Source: an uncultured Methylotenera sp. (GTDB lineage: Bacteria > Pseudomonadota > Gammaproteobacteria > Burkholderiales > Methylophilaceae). From it: a stretch of DNA of 5,227 nt. A program made the position numbers and the translations under genes. Under the pieces are notes generated by a model. The model saw only the letters and a program-made list of their open reading frames with translations, did not search any database and was not told the origin of the DNA. The stretch's first letter is position 1. Each line of letters begins with the position of its first letter. The stretch lies in contig CALFXV010000124.1 of assembly GCA_937957775.1 (NCBI GenBank), positions 1-5,227 on the forward strand, in the 5' to 3' direction. Shown piece after piece: positions 1-5,227 of the stretch.

Positions 1-1
1 G

Positions 2-1213
2 GCGGTCATAGACGAAATTCAGATGCTGCAAGACCCGGATCGCGGTAGCGCCTGGACCGCCGCTTTAGTGGGGGTACCGGCCGAGCAAGTTTATGTGTGC
101 GGCTCTACCGCGGTGACTCAAGCCTGCCTAGGCGTAATTCAAGCCCTGCAGGAAAGCCATCAGATCAGCATCCTTGAGCGCAAGACGCCACTCATATTGG
201 AAGAAAACGGGCTGTGTGGCCCGCGCTACAAGAAACAAGCCTTAAAAAATCGCCTAGAAAAAGGCGATGCCGTGATTGCCTTTAGCCGTAAAGACGTATT
301 GACCTACAGCGCGCGTTTTCGCCTATGGGGTTACCGCGTCGCCACCATTTACGGCGCCCTGTCACCGGAGGTGCGGCGGACCGAGGCCGAGCGCTTCTGC
401 TCGGGTGCGGCCGATATTTTAGTGGCCACCGACGCCATAGGCATGGGGCTGAATCTACCCATACGCCGCATCATATTTAGTCACATCCATAAATTTGATG
501 GCGCCGCATCGCGCCCCTTAAACGCCACCGAAGTGCGGCAAATAGCCGGTCGTGCTGGCCGCTACGGCATATACGATCACGGCTACGTCACCACCTTAGA
601 AGACGACGAGCTGATACACATCGCACACATGCTGGCTACCGATGACACCGTGCATTTGCACAAGCTGCCCATAGCCATTACCTTTGAGGCCATAGCGCGC
701 AGCGCCGCGCAGATTCACACTCGCAGCATAGCCGAAGTCTTAACTTACCAACGTGACAGACTGGGCATCGATCAGCCTCTATTTGCCTTAGGCGGCATGG
801 ATCAGCAAATCACGCAGGCGCAATTGGTGGACAGTCACGCGCCCGACATGGCACTAAAAGATAAATACCTGTTTGCCTGCGCCCCAATTGCACTGAACCT
901 GCCCTTTGAAAAAGACTACTTCCTGCTGTGCTTAAAAAGCGTGGCGCAATCGAAAATTCGGGCCTTACCGAGCACGCCTAGCTGGCTAACAAACCACCAT
1001 GCCAAGCACTTAGCTGAGGCCGAATTGCTTAGTCACAACCTTAGCTTGTACGCTTGGCTGGGCTTTAAATTCCCGCAAATTTTTACTGAAGCACCACTGG
1101 TCAGCAGCCTACGCCAAGCCGTTAGCCGTTACATAGAACAAGCCCTGCTTTGTCAAACCGGCTACGGCGATACCAGTCGAGAATTGGATAGCTTGCCACT
1201 GAAAAGACGCTAG
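2..1213 (+). CDS. SUV3-like ATP-dependent RNA helicase, C-terminal part (5' end outside the window)
   Basis: This is the last 403 residues of a superfamily 2 DExH helicase related to mitochondrial SUV3 (human SUPV3L1), which unwinds structured RNA for 3'-5' decay. The open frame runs in from the left edge, so the true start and the Walker A motif are not visible. The fragment opens with AVIDEIQM, the SUV3-style motif II (DEIQ, residues 4-7). A VCGS follows near 32-35, then VIAFSRKDV (motif IV area, about 91-99), IYGALSPE, ATDAIGMGLN (motif V, 142-151) and QIAGRAGRYG (motif VI with both arginine positions, 180-189). Residues of about 335-387, including LSLYAWLGFKFP, resemble the SUV3 C-terminal domain. 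The catalytic motifs present are intact and there is no frameshift. SUV3 homologues are known in alphaproteobacteria and some other proteobacteria; the RNA substrate and any nuclease partner here cannot be told. Family assignment is firm, cellular role is inferred. The next gene is 196 bases downstream on the same strand. Confidence 0.9.
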   Translation, partial: AVIDEIQMLQDPDRGSAWTAALVGVPAEQVYVCGSTAVTQACLGVIQALQESHQISILERKTPLILEENGLCGPRYKKQALKNRLEKGDAVIAFSRKDVLTYSARFRLWGYRVATIYGALSPEVRRTEAERFCSGAADILVATDAIGMGLNLPIRRIIFSHIHKFDGAASRPLNATEVRQIAGRAGRYGIYDHGYVTTLEDDELIHIAHMLATDDTVHLHKLPIAITFEAIARSAAQIHTRSIAEVLTYQRDRLGIDQPLFALGGMDQQITQAQLVDSHAPDMALKDKYLFACAPIALNLPFEKDYFLLCLKSVAQSKIRALPSTPSWLTNHHAKHLAEAELLSHNLSLYAWLGFKFPQIFTEAPLVSSLRQAVSRYIEQALLCQTGYGDTSRELDSLPLKRR

Positions 1214-1228
1214 CCTTGCCAGTTTTGC

Positions 1229-1252
1229 TTAGCACATCCATTCCCGTGCTGC
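1229..1252 (+). terminator. Weak hairpin downstream of the helicase gene, possible transcript end
   Basis: AGCAC at 1231-1235 pairs with GTGCT at 1246-1250 around a 10-base loop; a T-G pair (1230/1251) can extend the stem. No run of T follows, so it is not a standard intrinsic terminator. It is listed only because it is the sole stem-like element just after the helicase stop codon. Confidence 0.15.
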
Positions 1253-1257
1253 ATACA

Positions 1258-1288
1258 CCCTAACTTAATCAGCCCCAACTCAATCAGC
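1258..1288. repeat. Imperfect 15-bp tandem repeat, two copies
   Basis: The unit CCCYAACTYAATCAG occurs at 1258-1272 and again at 1273-1287, with C following each copy. The copies differ at two positions only (T/C at 1261/1276 and at 1266/1281). The pair lies between the helicase gene and the small regulator gene, about 40-70 bases upstream of the FNR-type box. It may be a pair of protein-binding sites in direct orientation or a chance short duplication; the sequence alone does not decide. Confidence 0.5.
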
Positions 1289-1289
1289 A

Positions 1290-1303
1290 CTTGATTAATC
1301 AAG
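1290..1303. promoter_or_regulatory. Perfect 14-bp palindrome, possible operator
   Basis: CTTGATTAATCAAG is a perfect inverted repeat starting two bases after the tandem repeat. Its core is TTGAT-TA-ATCAA: the two half-sites of an FNR-type box with a 2-base spacer instead of the usual 4. It is therefore not a standard FNR site. It lies with its centre 34 bp upstream of the canonical box at 1324-1337. It could be an operator for another dimeric regulator, including the product of the downstream gene, but this is inference. Confidence 0.4.
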
Positions 1304-1323
1304 CCTACCAATTCACCCCTATA

Positions 1324-1337
1324 TTGATGTATATCAA
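1324..1337 (+). promoter_or_regulatory. FNR/ANR-type binding site (perfect consensus)
   Basis: TTGATGTATATCAA matches the TTGAT-N4-ATCAA consensus of FNR, ANR and related CRP-family regulators at all ten defined positions. FNR-family proteins carry an oxygen-labile 4Fe-4S cluster and commonly activate transcription under low oxygen; DNR-type relatives read similar boxes in response to nitric oxide. The centre (1330.5) lies about 34 bp upstream of the middle of the TAGTAT at 1359-1364. This places the box near -41 relative to the predicted start, the geometry of a class II activated promoter in which the factor overlaps the -35 position. No good -35 hexamer is otherwise present, which fits an activator-dependent promoter. 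Confidence 0.8.
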
Positions 1338-1358
1338 ATGGCCTTTAAAAATAAGGCG

Positions 1359-1364
1359 TAGTAT
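1359..1364 (+). promoter_or_regulatory. Candidate -10 box of the LuxR-type gene promoter
   Basis: TAGTAT matches the TATAAT consensus at four of six positions and would place transcription start near 1371-1372. The FNR-type box centre would then lie at about -40.5 to -41.5, which is why this box is preferred. The other candidate is the A-rich stretch at 1344-1354 (TTTAAAAATAA). Using that would move the start to about 1358 and bring the FNR-type box to about -27, where binding would more likely repress. The resulting leader would be about 38 bases. Confidence 0.5.
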
Positions 1365-1377
1365 GGGCATCAATTCA

Positions 1378-1389
1378 GCGTCAGGACGC
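1378..1389. promoter_or_regulatory. Short inverted repeat in the leader of the LuxR-type gene
   Basis: GCGTC-AG-GACGC is a 5-bp perfect inverted repeat with a 2-base centre; in RNA it would fold as a 4-bp GC-rich stem with a 4-base loop. It lies just after the predicted transcription start and 20 bases before the ATG. It may be an operator or a small leader hairpin, but it is short enough to arise by chance. Confidence 0.25.
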
Positions 1390-1409
1390 CGATTAACGAG
1401 AACACAGAT

Positions 1410-1709
1410 ATGACCAATGCCAATAGCAAACCGCTTGCCATCGTGCCTTTATTAGAAATGGATCAAGCCAAGCTGGTGCACATTTACAGCGCCAAATTAA
1501 GCCAACTCACGAAAAAACAAAGACTGGTATTTGATTTATTAAGCCACGGCATGTTGGTAAAAGACATCGCTAAACACTTAGGCTTAGCCGAAATTACCGT
1601 CAAAGTGGTCAAGGCCAGGGTCATGGTGATTTTAGGTGCCACCACCTTGCAAGAATTAGCCGTGATTGGCAAATGCAGTCAATGCGCTTACATCAAGCCG
1701 CATCTATAA
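1410..1709 (+). CDS. Small LuxR/NarL-type helix-turn-helix regulator with C-terminal CxxC
   Basis: A 99-residue predicted DNA-binding protein made of little more than one GerE/LuxR-type helix-turn-helix. The domain spans about residues 33-88, from LTKKQRLVFDLLSHG through KDIAKHLGLAEITVKVVKAR to a LGATTLQELAVIG end. This follows the usual LTxREREVL...IAxxLxISxxTVKxHxxRVMxKL pattern closely, although the His common after TVK is replaced by Val. The ~32 residues in front are too short for a receiver or ligand-binding domain, so it is an orphan output domain like the C-terminal part of FixJ or NarL. After the domain comes C89-S-Q-C92, which could bind metal or form a disulfide; this is unproven. 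The ATG at 1410 is preceded by a weak CGAG about 9 bases upstream; the next in-frame Met is residue 17. An FNR-type box lies 73 bases upstream, suggesting induction at low oxygen. The target genes are unknown. Confidence 0.82.
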   Translation: MTNANSKPLAIVPLLEMDQAKLVHIYSAKLSQLTKKQRLVFDLLSHGMLVKDIAKHLGLAEITVKVVKARVMVILGATTLQELAVIGKCSQCAYIKPHL

Positions 1710-1726
1710 GCCACGATCTATAAGCC
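1702..1726. repeat. 11-bp direct repeat across the regulator stop codon
   Basis: ATCTATAAGCC occurs at 1702-1712 and again at 1716-1726, a 14-base shift. The first copy contains the TAA stop of the LuxR-type gene and the second lies in the 24-base gap before the convergent beta-CASP gene. It looks like a small local duplication. No intrinsic terminator for either convergent gene is visible in the gap. Confidence 0.45.
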
Positions 1727-1733
1727 CTAGGCG

Positions 1734-3110
1734 CTAATCCAGATCGACCGTCTCTAGGTAATCAGGCACGGTCACCGGCCAATGCAATTGCTCTTCTAGG
1801 TGCAAACGCATGGCATCGGCCGCAACGGGTTCGCCATGGGTGATAAAAGTCCTCTTAGGCGGCGCGCTAAACCCCCTTAACCAAGTCAAAATCTCCGCGT
1901 AATCAGCGTGCGCCGACAAATTACTCAGCAAGGCAACCTTTGCTAAAACGGGCACGTACTCGCCGTGTATTTTGATGCTCTGTGCCCCATCCAGCATGCT
2001 CGCGCCTCGCGTGCCAGCCGCCTGAAAGCCAACAAATAAAATGGTGTTATTGGCATGCGGTGCAAACGCTTTTAAATGGTGTACCACCCGCCCGCCGGTG
2101 GCCATGCCACTGGCTGACAATATAATCATGGGGCCGTGCATTAAATTAAGGCGCTTGGACTCTTCCACCCCATTCACCATGTGCGCCACACGGCATAAGG
2201 CATGGCTTTGCTCAGTGCTTAATCGATGCTCATCGCTAAAGTGATTGAATATGGCCGTGGCATCGACTGCCATGGGGCTATTTAGATAAACCGGCAGGTC
2301 TTTAGGAATGCTACCGGCCGCCTTGAGCAAATGGATGTAATAAAGCAATTCTTGCGCGCGGCCAACGGCAAAAACCGGTATCAACACCACGCCTTTTTGC
2401 TTAACGGTTTGGTTGATGATCTGGGCTAATTGAAGTTGCGGTTCACTGCGTTCGTGCAAGCGATTACCGTAGGTCGACTCCAATACCAAATAATCCGCTT
2501 GCTTGATGGTCGCTGGCGCTTTCATTAGGATATCGTGCGGTCTACCGATGTCGCCAGAAAACAAAATAGAGGTTTTTTTACTGTGTATGCGCACGAAAGC
2601 CGAGCCCAAAATATGGCCACTGGGCGCTAAGCGTAGGGTTAAGCCAGCGCCTAAATCCAGGTCTTTGTCGTAGGTAATCGGCTCCAACAAGGCCAAGGCA
2701 TTTTGCGCGTCTTCGGTGCTGTAAAGAGGCAGCGCCGGATTGTGTTTTGAAAAACTATTTTTGTTGGCGTAGCGCGCTTCCTCTTCCTGCAAATGCGCCG
2801 AATCCAACAACAAGACTTCGCACAAATCCCGCGTCGCCGGCGTGCAATACACCTTGCCAGAAAAGCCATGTTTAACCAACAAGGGCAAGTAACCGCTGTG
2901 GTCAATGTGGGCGTGGGTCAACACCACCGCATCGATGGCTCTCGGGTCTATGGGCAAGTCGGCCCAGTTCCTTAAACGCAATTGCTTAAGGCCTTGAAAC
3001 AGGCCGCAATCTATCAAAATTTGCTTAGCCGAACCGTCTGCTGCTTGATGGCTGAGTAAGTATTTGGATCCGGTGACGGTGCCGGTTGCACCTAAAAACC
3101 GTAATTTCAT
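1734..3110 (-). CDS. MBL-fold/beta-CASP RNA nuclease (CPSF-73-like, RMMBL domain)
   Basis: A 458-residue cytoplasmic metallo-hydrolase with the beta-lactamase fold and inserted beta-CASP domain seen in RNA-processing nucleases (CPSF-73, archaeal aCPSF, bacterial YSH1-like proteins). The start is IDCGLFQG near 33-40, followed by HAHIDH (H66, H68, D70, H71). The remaining metal ligands are SGH (H166), SGD (D187) and THGE (H425). The beta-CASP marks follow: motif A LESTYGNR with E211, motif B in the GMATGGRVVHH stretch (H344/H345), and motif C LSAHADY with H401. All expected two-zinc ligands are present, so it should be active, probably as an RNA endo- or exonuclease; the RNA target cannot be told. 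The ATG is preceded by AAAGAGGT, a good ribosome-binding site (GAGG at 3117-3120, 6-base spacing). It lies 47 bases after the amidase gene on the same strand, likely in the same transcript, and ends 24 bases from the convergent regulator gene. Confidence 0.93.
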   Translation of the reverse strand: MKLRFLGATGTVTGSKYLLSHQAADGSAKQILIDCGLFQGLKQLRLRNWADLPIDPRAIDAVVLTHAHIDHSGYLPLLVKHGFSGKVYCTPATRDLCEVLLLDSAHLQEEEARYANKNSFSKHNPALPLYSTEDAQNALALLEPITYDKDLDLGAGLTLRLAPSGHILGSAFVRIHSKKTSILFSGDIGRPHDILMKAPATIKQADYLVLESTYGNRLHERSEPQLQLAQIINQTVKQKGVVLIPVFAVGRAQELLYYIHLLKAAGSIPKDLPVYLNSPMAVDATAIFNHFSDEHRLSTEQSHALCRVAHMVNGVEESKRLNLMHGPMIILSASGMATGGRVVHHLKAFAPHANNTILFVGFQAAGTRGASMLDGAQSIKIHGEYVPVLAKVALLSNLSAHADYAEILTWLRGFSAPPKRTFITHGEPVAADAMRLHLEEQLHWPVTVPDYLETVDLD

Positions 3111-3157
3111 GCTAGACCTCTTTTAATGATGGTCTATGGCGCGTGAGTCAGTGGGCA

Positions 3158-4507
3158 TTATTCGTATGCCACTTTACTTTTTGCCAGGGCCGGGTTGGTT
3201 GAAAAATACTTCTTAATGCCGTTTAAAATCGACGCGCAAAGTTGCTCTTGGTAGGCTTCATCATTCAAGCGGCGCTCTTCTTCCGGGTTGCTAATAAAAG
3301 CGGTCTCAACCAGTATGGATGGAATGTCCGGTGATTTAAGGACCGCAAAAGCTGCCTGCTCCACCCTTTTGGCATGCAAGGTGTTAATTTCGCCGATCTC
3401 AGACAACACCGCTTTACCCAATTTCAAGCTGTCGTTAATGGTCGCTGTTTGCGATAAATCCAACAAGGTCCTGGCTAATATGGGGTCTTTGTCGTTCAAG
3501 CTCACCCCGCCTATTAAATCCGACTCGTTCTCTTTTTTCGCCAAGTACCTGGCACTGGCACTGGTGGCGCCGCGTTCCGACAAAGCAAAAACCGATGAGC
3601 CGCGTGCCGACTGTTTGGTAAAGGCATCGGCATGGATAGACACAAACAAATCGGCTTGCATGCCTCTGGCTTTAACCACGCGCCCATGCAAGGGGATAAA
3701 ATAGTCGCCATCCCGTGTTAACACCGCCCGCATATTCGGTTCCGCATCAATTTGCTGCTTGAGTTTCTTGGCTACCATAAGCGTGATGTCTTTTTCCCGA
3801 CTGCCATTCGCGCCATTGGCACCGGGGTCTTCACCGCCATGGCCAGCGTCAATCGCAACAATAATTTGCCTGCCAACTTTCTTCACGTCGGCAGGCATGT
3901 TTTTAATCACCGGCCCTTCTGCTATGACAGGCGGGTTTGCTGGCAGGGCTTCAGCCAGCGTGGTAGTGGACTGAGCTACCGATTCCACCGCAACCGGTTC
4001 GTGCGCCGTCGTGGCTGGCGCCGGCGCATCCAGCGTTACTGCCGCAGCAGCAGGCGGGGTCGGATCGCGCTCAGCCACCATGGCCATTAAAGGATCCAAG
4101 GCCGGGTAGACATCCAACACCAAGCGGTATTTGTATGCGCCGGTGGGCGTTAAGGTGAAGGCATTGGGTTTGGCTGCGGCTTTTAAATCCACTACCAAGC
4201 GCACGCCTTGTTGGAAATTAGCGCTGCGTATCTGCTTGATGTAAGGGTCGTTAGCCTGCACTTTGTCGGCCAGTGATTTGATGGCCGGGTTGAGTTCGAC
4301 TTGGTCTATATCCAACACCACCCGATCGGGGTTTTGCATGTAGCTCATTTTGTAAGTGAAGGCGCTGTTGGCCTCCAAAGTAATGCGCGTGTAGTCTTGT
4401 GCTGGCCAAACCCGAACCGCACTGACCAAATTGGCGGCCAGGGCAAACTGATTTAAGTGCAATAATAACAGCAGGCTCAATAGGCCTTGCACTAAGCTTT
4501 TTTTCAT
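3158..4507 (-). CDS. amiC: Periplasmic N-acetylmuramoyl-L-alanine amidase, AmiB/AmiC type (AMIN + Amidase_3)
   Basis: A 449-residue zinc amidase that cuts the bond between N-acetylmuramic acid and the stem peptide, splitting septal peptidoglycan so daughter cells separate. The start at 4507 is chosen over an in-frame ATG at 4534. It gives a normal signal peptide (MKK, a leucine-rich core, then FALA at 21-24 as cleavage site) and an ATGA overlap with tsaE. There is no twin arginine, so export looks Sec-dependent like E. coli AmiB. Residues of about 25-135 form the AMIN domain for septal targeting. A Pro/Ala/Thr-rich linker covers about 148-200. The catalytic domain, about 214-435, has DAGHGG (H223), REKD (E238), SIHAD (H292) and VETAFISN (E401). 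The segment around 319-360 (YLAKKENESDLIGG onward) matches the autoinhibitory helix region released by EnvC/NlpD-type activators; E326 may be the blocking Glu (inference). The symbol amiC follows the usual proteobacterial naming; by position it corresponds to E. coli amiB. Confidence 0.94.
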   Translation of the reverse strand: MKKSLVQGLLSLLLLLHLNQFALAANLVSAVRVWPAQDYTRITLEANSAFTYKMSYMQNPDRVVLDIDQVELNPAIKSLADKVQANDPYIKQIRSANFQQGVRLVVDLKAAAKPNAFTLTPTGAYKYRLVLDVYPALDPLMAMVAERDPTPPAAAAVTLDAPAPATTAHEPVAVESVAQSTTTLAEALPANPPVIAEGPVIKNMPADVKKVGRQIIVAIDAGHGGEDPGANGANGSREKDITLMVAKKLKQQIDAEPNMRAVLTRDGDYFIPLHGRVVKARGMQADLFVSIHADAFTKQSARGSSVFALSERGATSASARYLAKKENESDLIGGVSLNDKDPILARTLLDLSQTATINDSLKLGKAVLSEIGEINTLHAKRVEQAAFAVLKSPDIPSILVETAFISNPEEERRLNDEAYQEQLCASILNGIKKYFSTNPALAKSKVAYE

Positions 4508-5001
4508 AGGCTGCCTGGTATCCCTTGCAAACATTGTTTTCCTAATGGGGTGTGGGCCATTATGCGCACACCACGGCCTAAGGCCTCGCCCAACATTTTA
4601 ACGTCAAAAACAATTTCCAGGTCAGGCCTGTTTAAACAATTTTTTGCCTTATCTGGCCACTCTATTAGGCACACAGTGCGCGCATTAAAGTACTCACGAA
4701 ACCCAGCCGATTCCCATTCCTCCTCGTCATTAAAACGGTATAAATCAAAATGGCATAACTGCAAAGGGATTTGATTGGCTAAGGAAACGGGATAGGTTTC
4801 AAGCAAGGTGTAGGTCGGACTTTTCACTTTGCCGTTAAAGCCTAAGGCGCGCAATAAACCGCGTACCAATGTGGTTTTGCCGGCACCCAGATCCCCTTGT
4901 AAATAGACCGTCATATTGGCTTGCAAGGCGGGTGCCAGCAATCGGCCTAAAGCCAAGGTCGCTGCCTCATCTGGCAAATCAAGTGTAAAATCAACGCTCA
5001 T
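4504..5001 (-). CDS. tsaE: tRNA threonylcarbamoyladenosine biosynthesis ATPase TsaE
   Basis: A 165-residue P-loop ATPase that works with TsaB and TsaD to form t6A at position 37 of tRNAs reading ANN codons. Walker A is GDLGAGKTT (36-44), followed by KSPTYTLLE (60-68, switch region), HFDLYRF (84-90, with the Walker B-like Asp86) and IEWP (113-116), all typical of the family. Length is close to the usual 150-160. The ATG at 5001 is chosen because it starts directly at the conserved N-terminal strand (MSVDFTLDLPDE). A longer frame from 5055 would add 18 residues lying wholly inside queG and is unlikely. Upstream of the chosen ATG only a weak TAGGTTGG is visible as a ribosome-binding site. The stop codon shares ATGA with the amidase start, implying translational coupling. 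It is the first gene of the probable tsaE-amidase-beta-CASP unit. No clear promoter was found; it must lie inside the divergent queG coding region. Confidence 0.95.
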   Translation of the reverse strand: MSVDFTLDLPDEAATLALGRLLAPALQANMTVYLQGDLGAGKTTLVRGLLRALGFNGKVKSPTYTLLETYPVSLANQIPLQLCHFDLYRFNDEEEWESAGFREYFNARTVCLIEWPDKAKNCLNRPDLEIVFDVKMLGEALGRGVRIMAHTPLGKQCLQGIPGSL

Positions 5002-5227
5002 GACAGACCAACCTACATTGCTAGCGCTCGCCCAAGACATCAAACGCTGGGGCATGGCGTTGGGATTTAATCAAATCGGCATTACCGATACGAATTTGCA
5101 GGAGGCTGAAGCGCATCATCAAGCTTGGATTGCTAAAGGATTTCATGGTGAAATGGATTATATGGCAAAACACGGCCTCAAGCGCACCCGTCCTGAAGAA
5201 TTGGTGCCACGCACGCTAAGGGTCATT
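5000..5227 (+). CDS. queG: Epoxyqueuosine reductase QueG, N-terminal part (3' end outside the window)
   Basis: The first 76 codons of QueG, the cytoplasmic cobalamin and 4Fe-4S enzyme that reduces epoxyqueuosine to queuosine at the wobble base 34 of tRNAs with GUN anticodons. The visible part carries the characteristic opening: LAQDIKRWGMALGFNQIGIT (about 10-29), then AWIAKGFHGEMDYMAKHG (42-59) and RPEELVPRTLRVI up to the window edge. The iron-sulfur cysteines and cobalamin site lie beyond the edge. The ATG at 5000 is preferred because a second in-frame ATG at 5054 would remove the conserved first helix. The start codon overlaps that of tsaE on the other strand by two bases. No good ribosome-binding site precedes it; TAAAAT at 4986-4991 could be a -10 box, but would start transcription almost at the ATG, so this is not claimed as a promoter. 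Confidence 0.93.
   Translation, partial: MTDQPTLLALAQDIKRWGMALGFNQIGITDTNLQEAEAHHQAWIAKGFHGEMDYMAKHGLKRTRPEELVPRTLRVI

Noticed and set aside
1290..1303. Reading CTTGATTAATCAAG as a second FNR site
   Set aside because: The half-sites are separated by 2 rather than 4 bases, which does not fit FNR dimer spacing; kept only as an unassigned palindrome.
1484..1672. 62-codon open frame on the - strand opposite the LuxR-type gene
   Set aside because: The + strand frame encodes a clear helix-turn-helix; the antisense frame shows no domain.
2041..2244. 67-codon open frame on the + strand, and others inside the beta-CASP gene
   Set aside because: Shadows of a gene with all catalytic motifs in the - strand frame; no independent support.
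3288..3704. 138-codon open frame on the + strand
   Set aside because: It lies wholly antisense to the catalytic domain of the amidase, whose motifs are intact. The translation shows no recognisable family and no ribosome-binding site.
3752..4090. 112- and 71-codon open frames on the + strand
   Set aside because: Antisense to the amidase linker and catalytic domain. The Arg- and Ser-rich composition is typical of a shadow frame.
4508..4534. Nine-residue N-terminal extension of the amidase (MFARDTRQP)
   Set aside because: It would push charged residues in front of a normal signal peptide, and the ATGA overlap at 4504-4507 points to the MKK start.
4574..4584. GGCCTAAGGCC palindrome
   Set aside because: It lies inside tsaE coding sequence, is short, and has no promoter or T run around it; probably chance.
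5002..5055. 18-residue N-terminal extension of tsaE
   Set aside because: The extra residues lie inside queG coding sequence and precede the conserved TsaE start; the ATG at 5001 gives the family length.
1..5227. Mobile element, phage, defence system or CRISPR content
   Set aside because: Every sizeable gene is a recognisable chromosomal family; there are no transposase, integrase, terminal inverted repeats or spacer-repeat arrays.

Overview
The window reads as ordinary chromosomal DNA of a Gram-negative proteobacterium. A betaproteobacterium seems most likely, with a gammaproteobacterium as the alternative. The divergent queG and tsaE-amidase arrangement, with no nnrD (yjeF) gene between them, is what I recall for betaproteobacteria; in Escherichia coli nnrD sits between queG and tsaE. 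Base composition looks balanced, and codon use does not change visibly along the window. I see no insertion sequence, CRISPR array, tRNA or rRNA.

Layout from left to right. (1) Bases 2-1213, + strand: the C-terminal part of a SUV3-type DExH RNA helicase, cut by the left edge. (2) Bases 1214-1409: a 196-base intergenic region holding an imperfect 15-bp tandem repeat, a perfect 14-bp palindrome, a perfect FNR/ANR-type box (TTGAT-N4-ATCAA) and a plausible -10 box. (3) Bases 1410-1709, + strand: a 99-residue protein that is essentially one LuxR/NarL-type helix-turn-helix followed by a CxxC. (4) Bases 1734-3110, - strand: a metallo-beta-lactamase/beta-CASP RNase of the CPSF-73-like group, convergent with the regulator. 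(5) Bases 3158-4507, - strand: a periplasmic AmiB/AmiC-type N-acetylmuramoyl-L-alanine amidase. (6) Bases 4504-5001, - strand: tsaE, overlapping the amidase by an ATGA. (7) Bases 5000-5227, + strand: the first 76 codons of queG, divergent from tsaE, with the two start codons sharing one CATG.

How the genes relate: tsaE, the amidase and the beta-CASP gene lie head to tail on the - strand with tight spacing and probably form one transcription unit. tsaE (tRNA t6A37) and queG (tRNA queuosine 34) both act on anticodon-loop modification. The SUV3-like helicase and the beta-CASP enzyme are both RNA-processing proteins, but they point toward each other and are not one operon. The small HTH gene has its own promoter region, which looks controlled by oxygen through an FNR/CRP-family protein.

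I found no convincing evidence of a wholly new multi-gene system. The best leads are the FNR-box promoter in front of an orphan LuxR-type regulator with a C-terminal CxxC, and the operator-like repeats just upstream of it.
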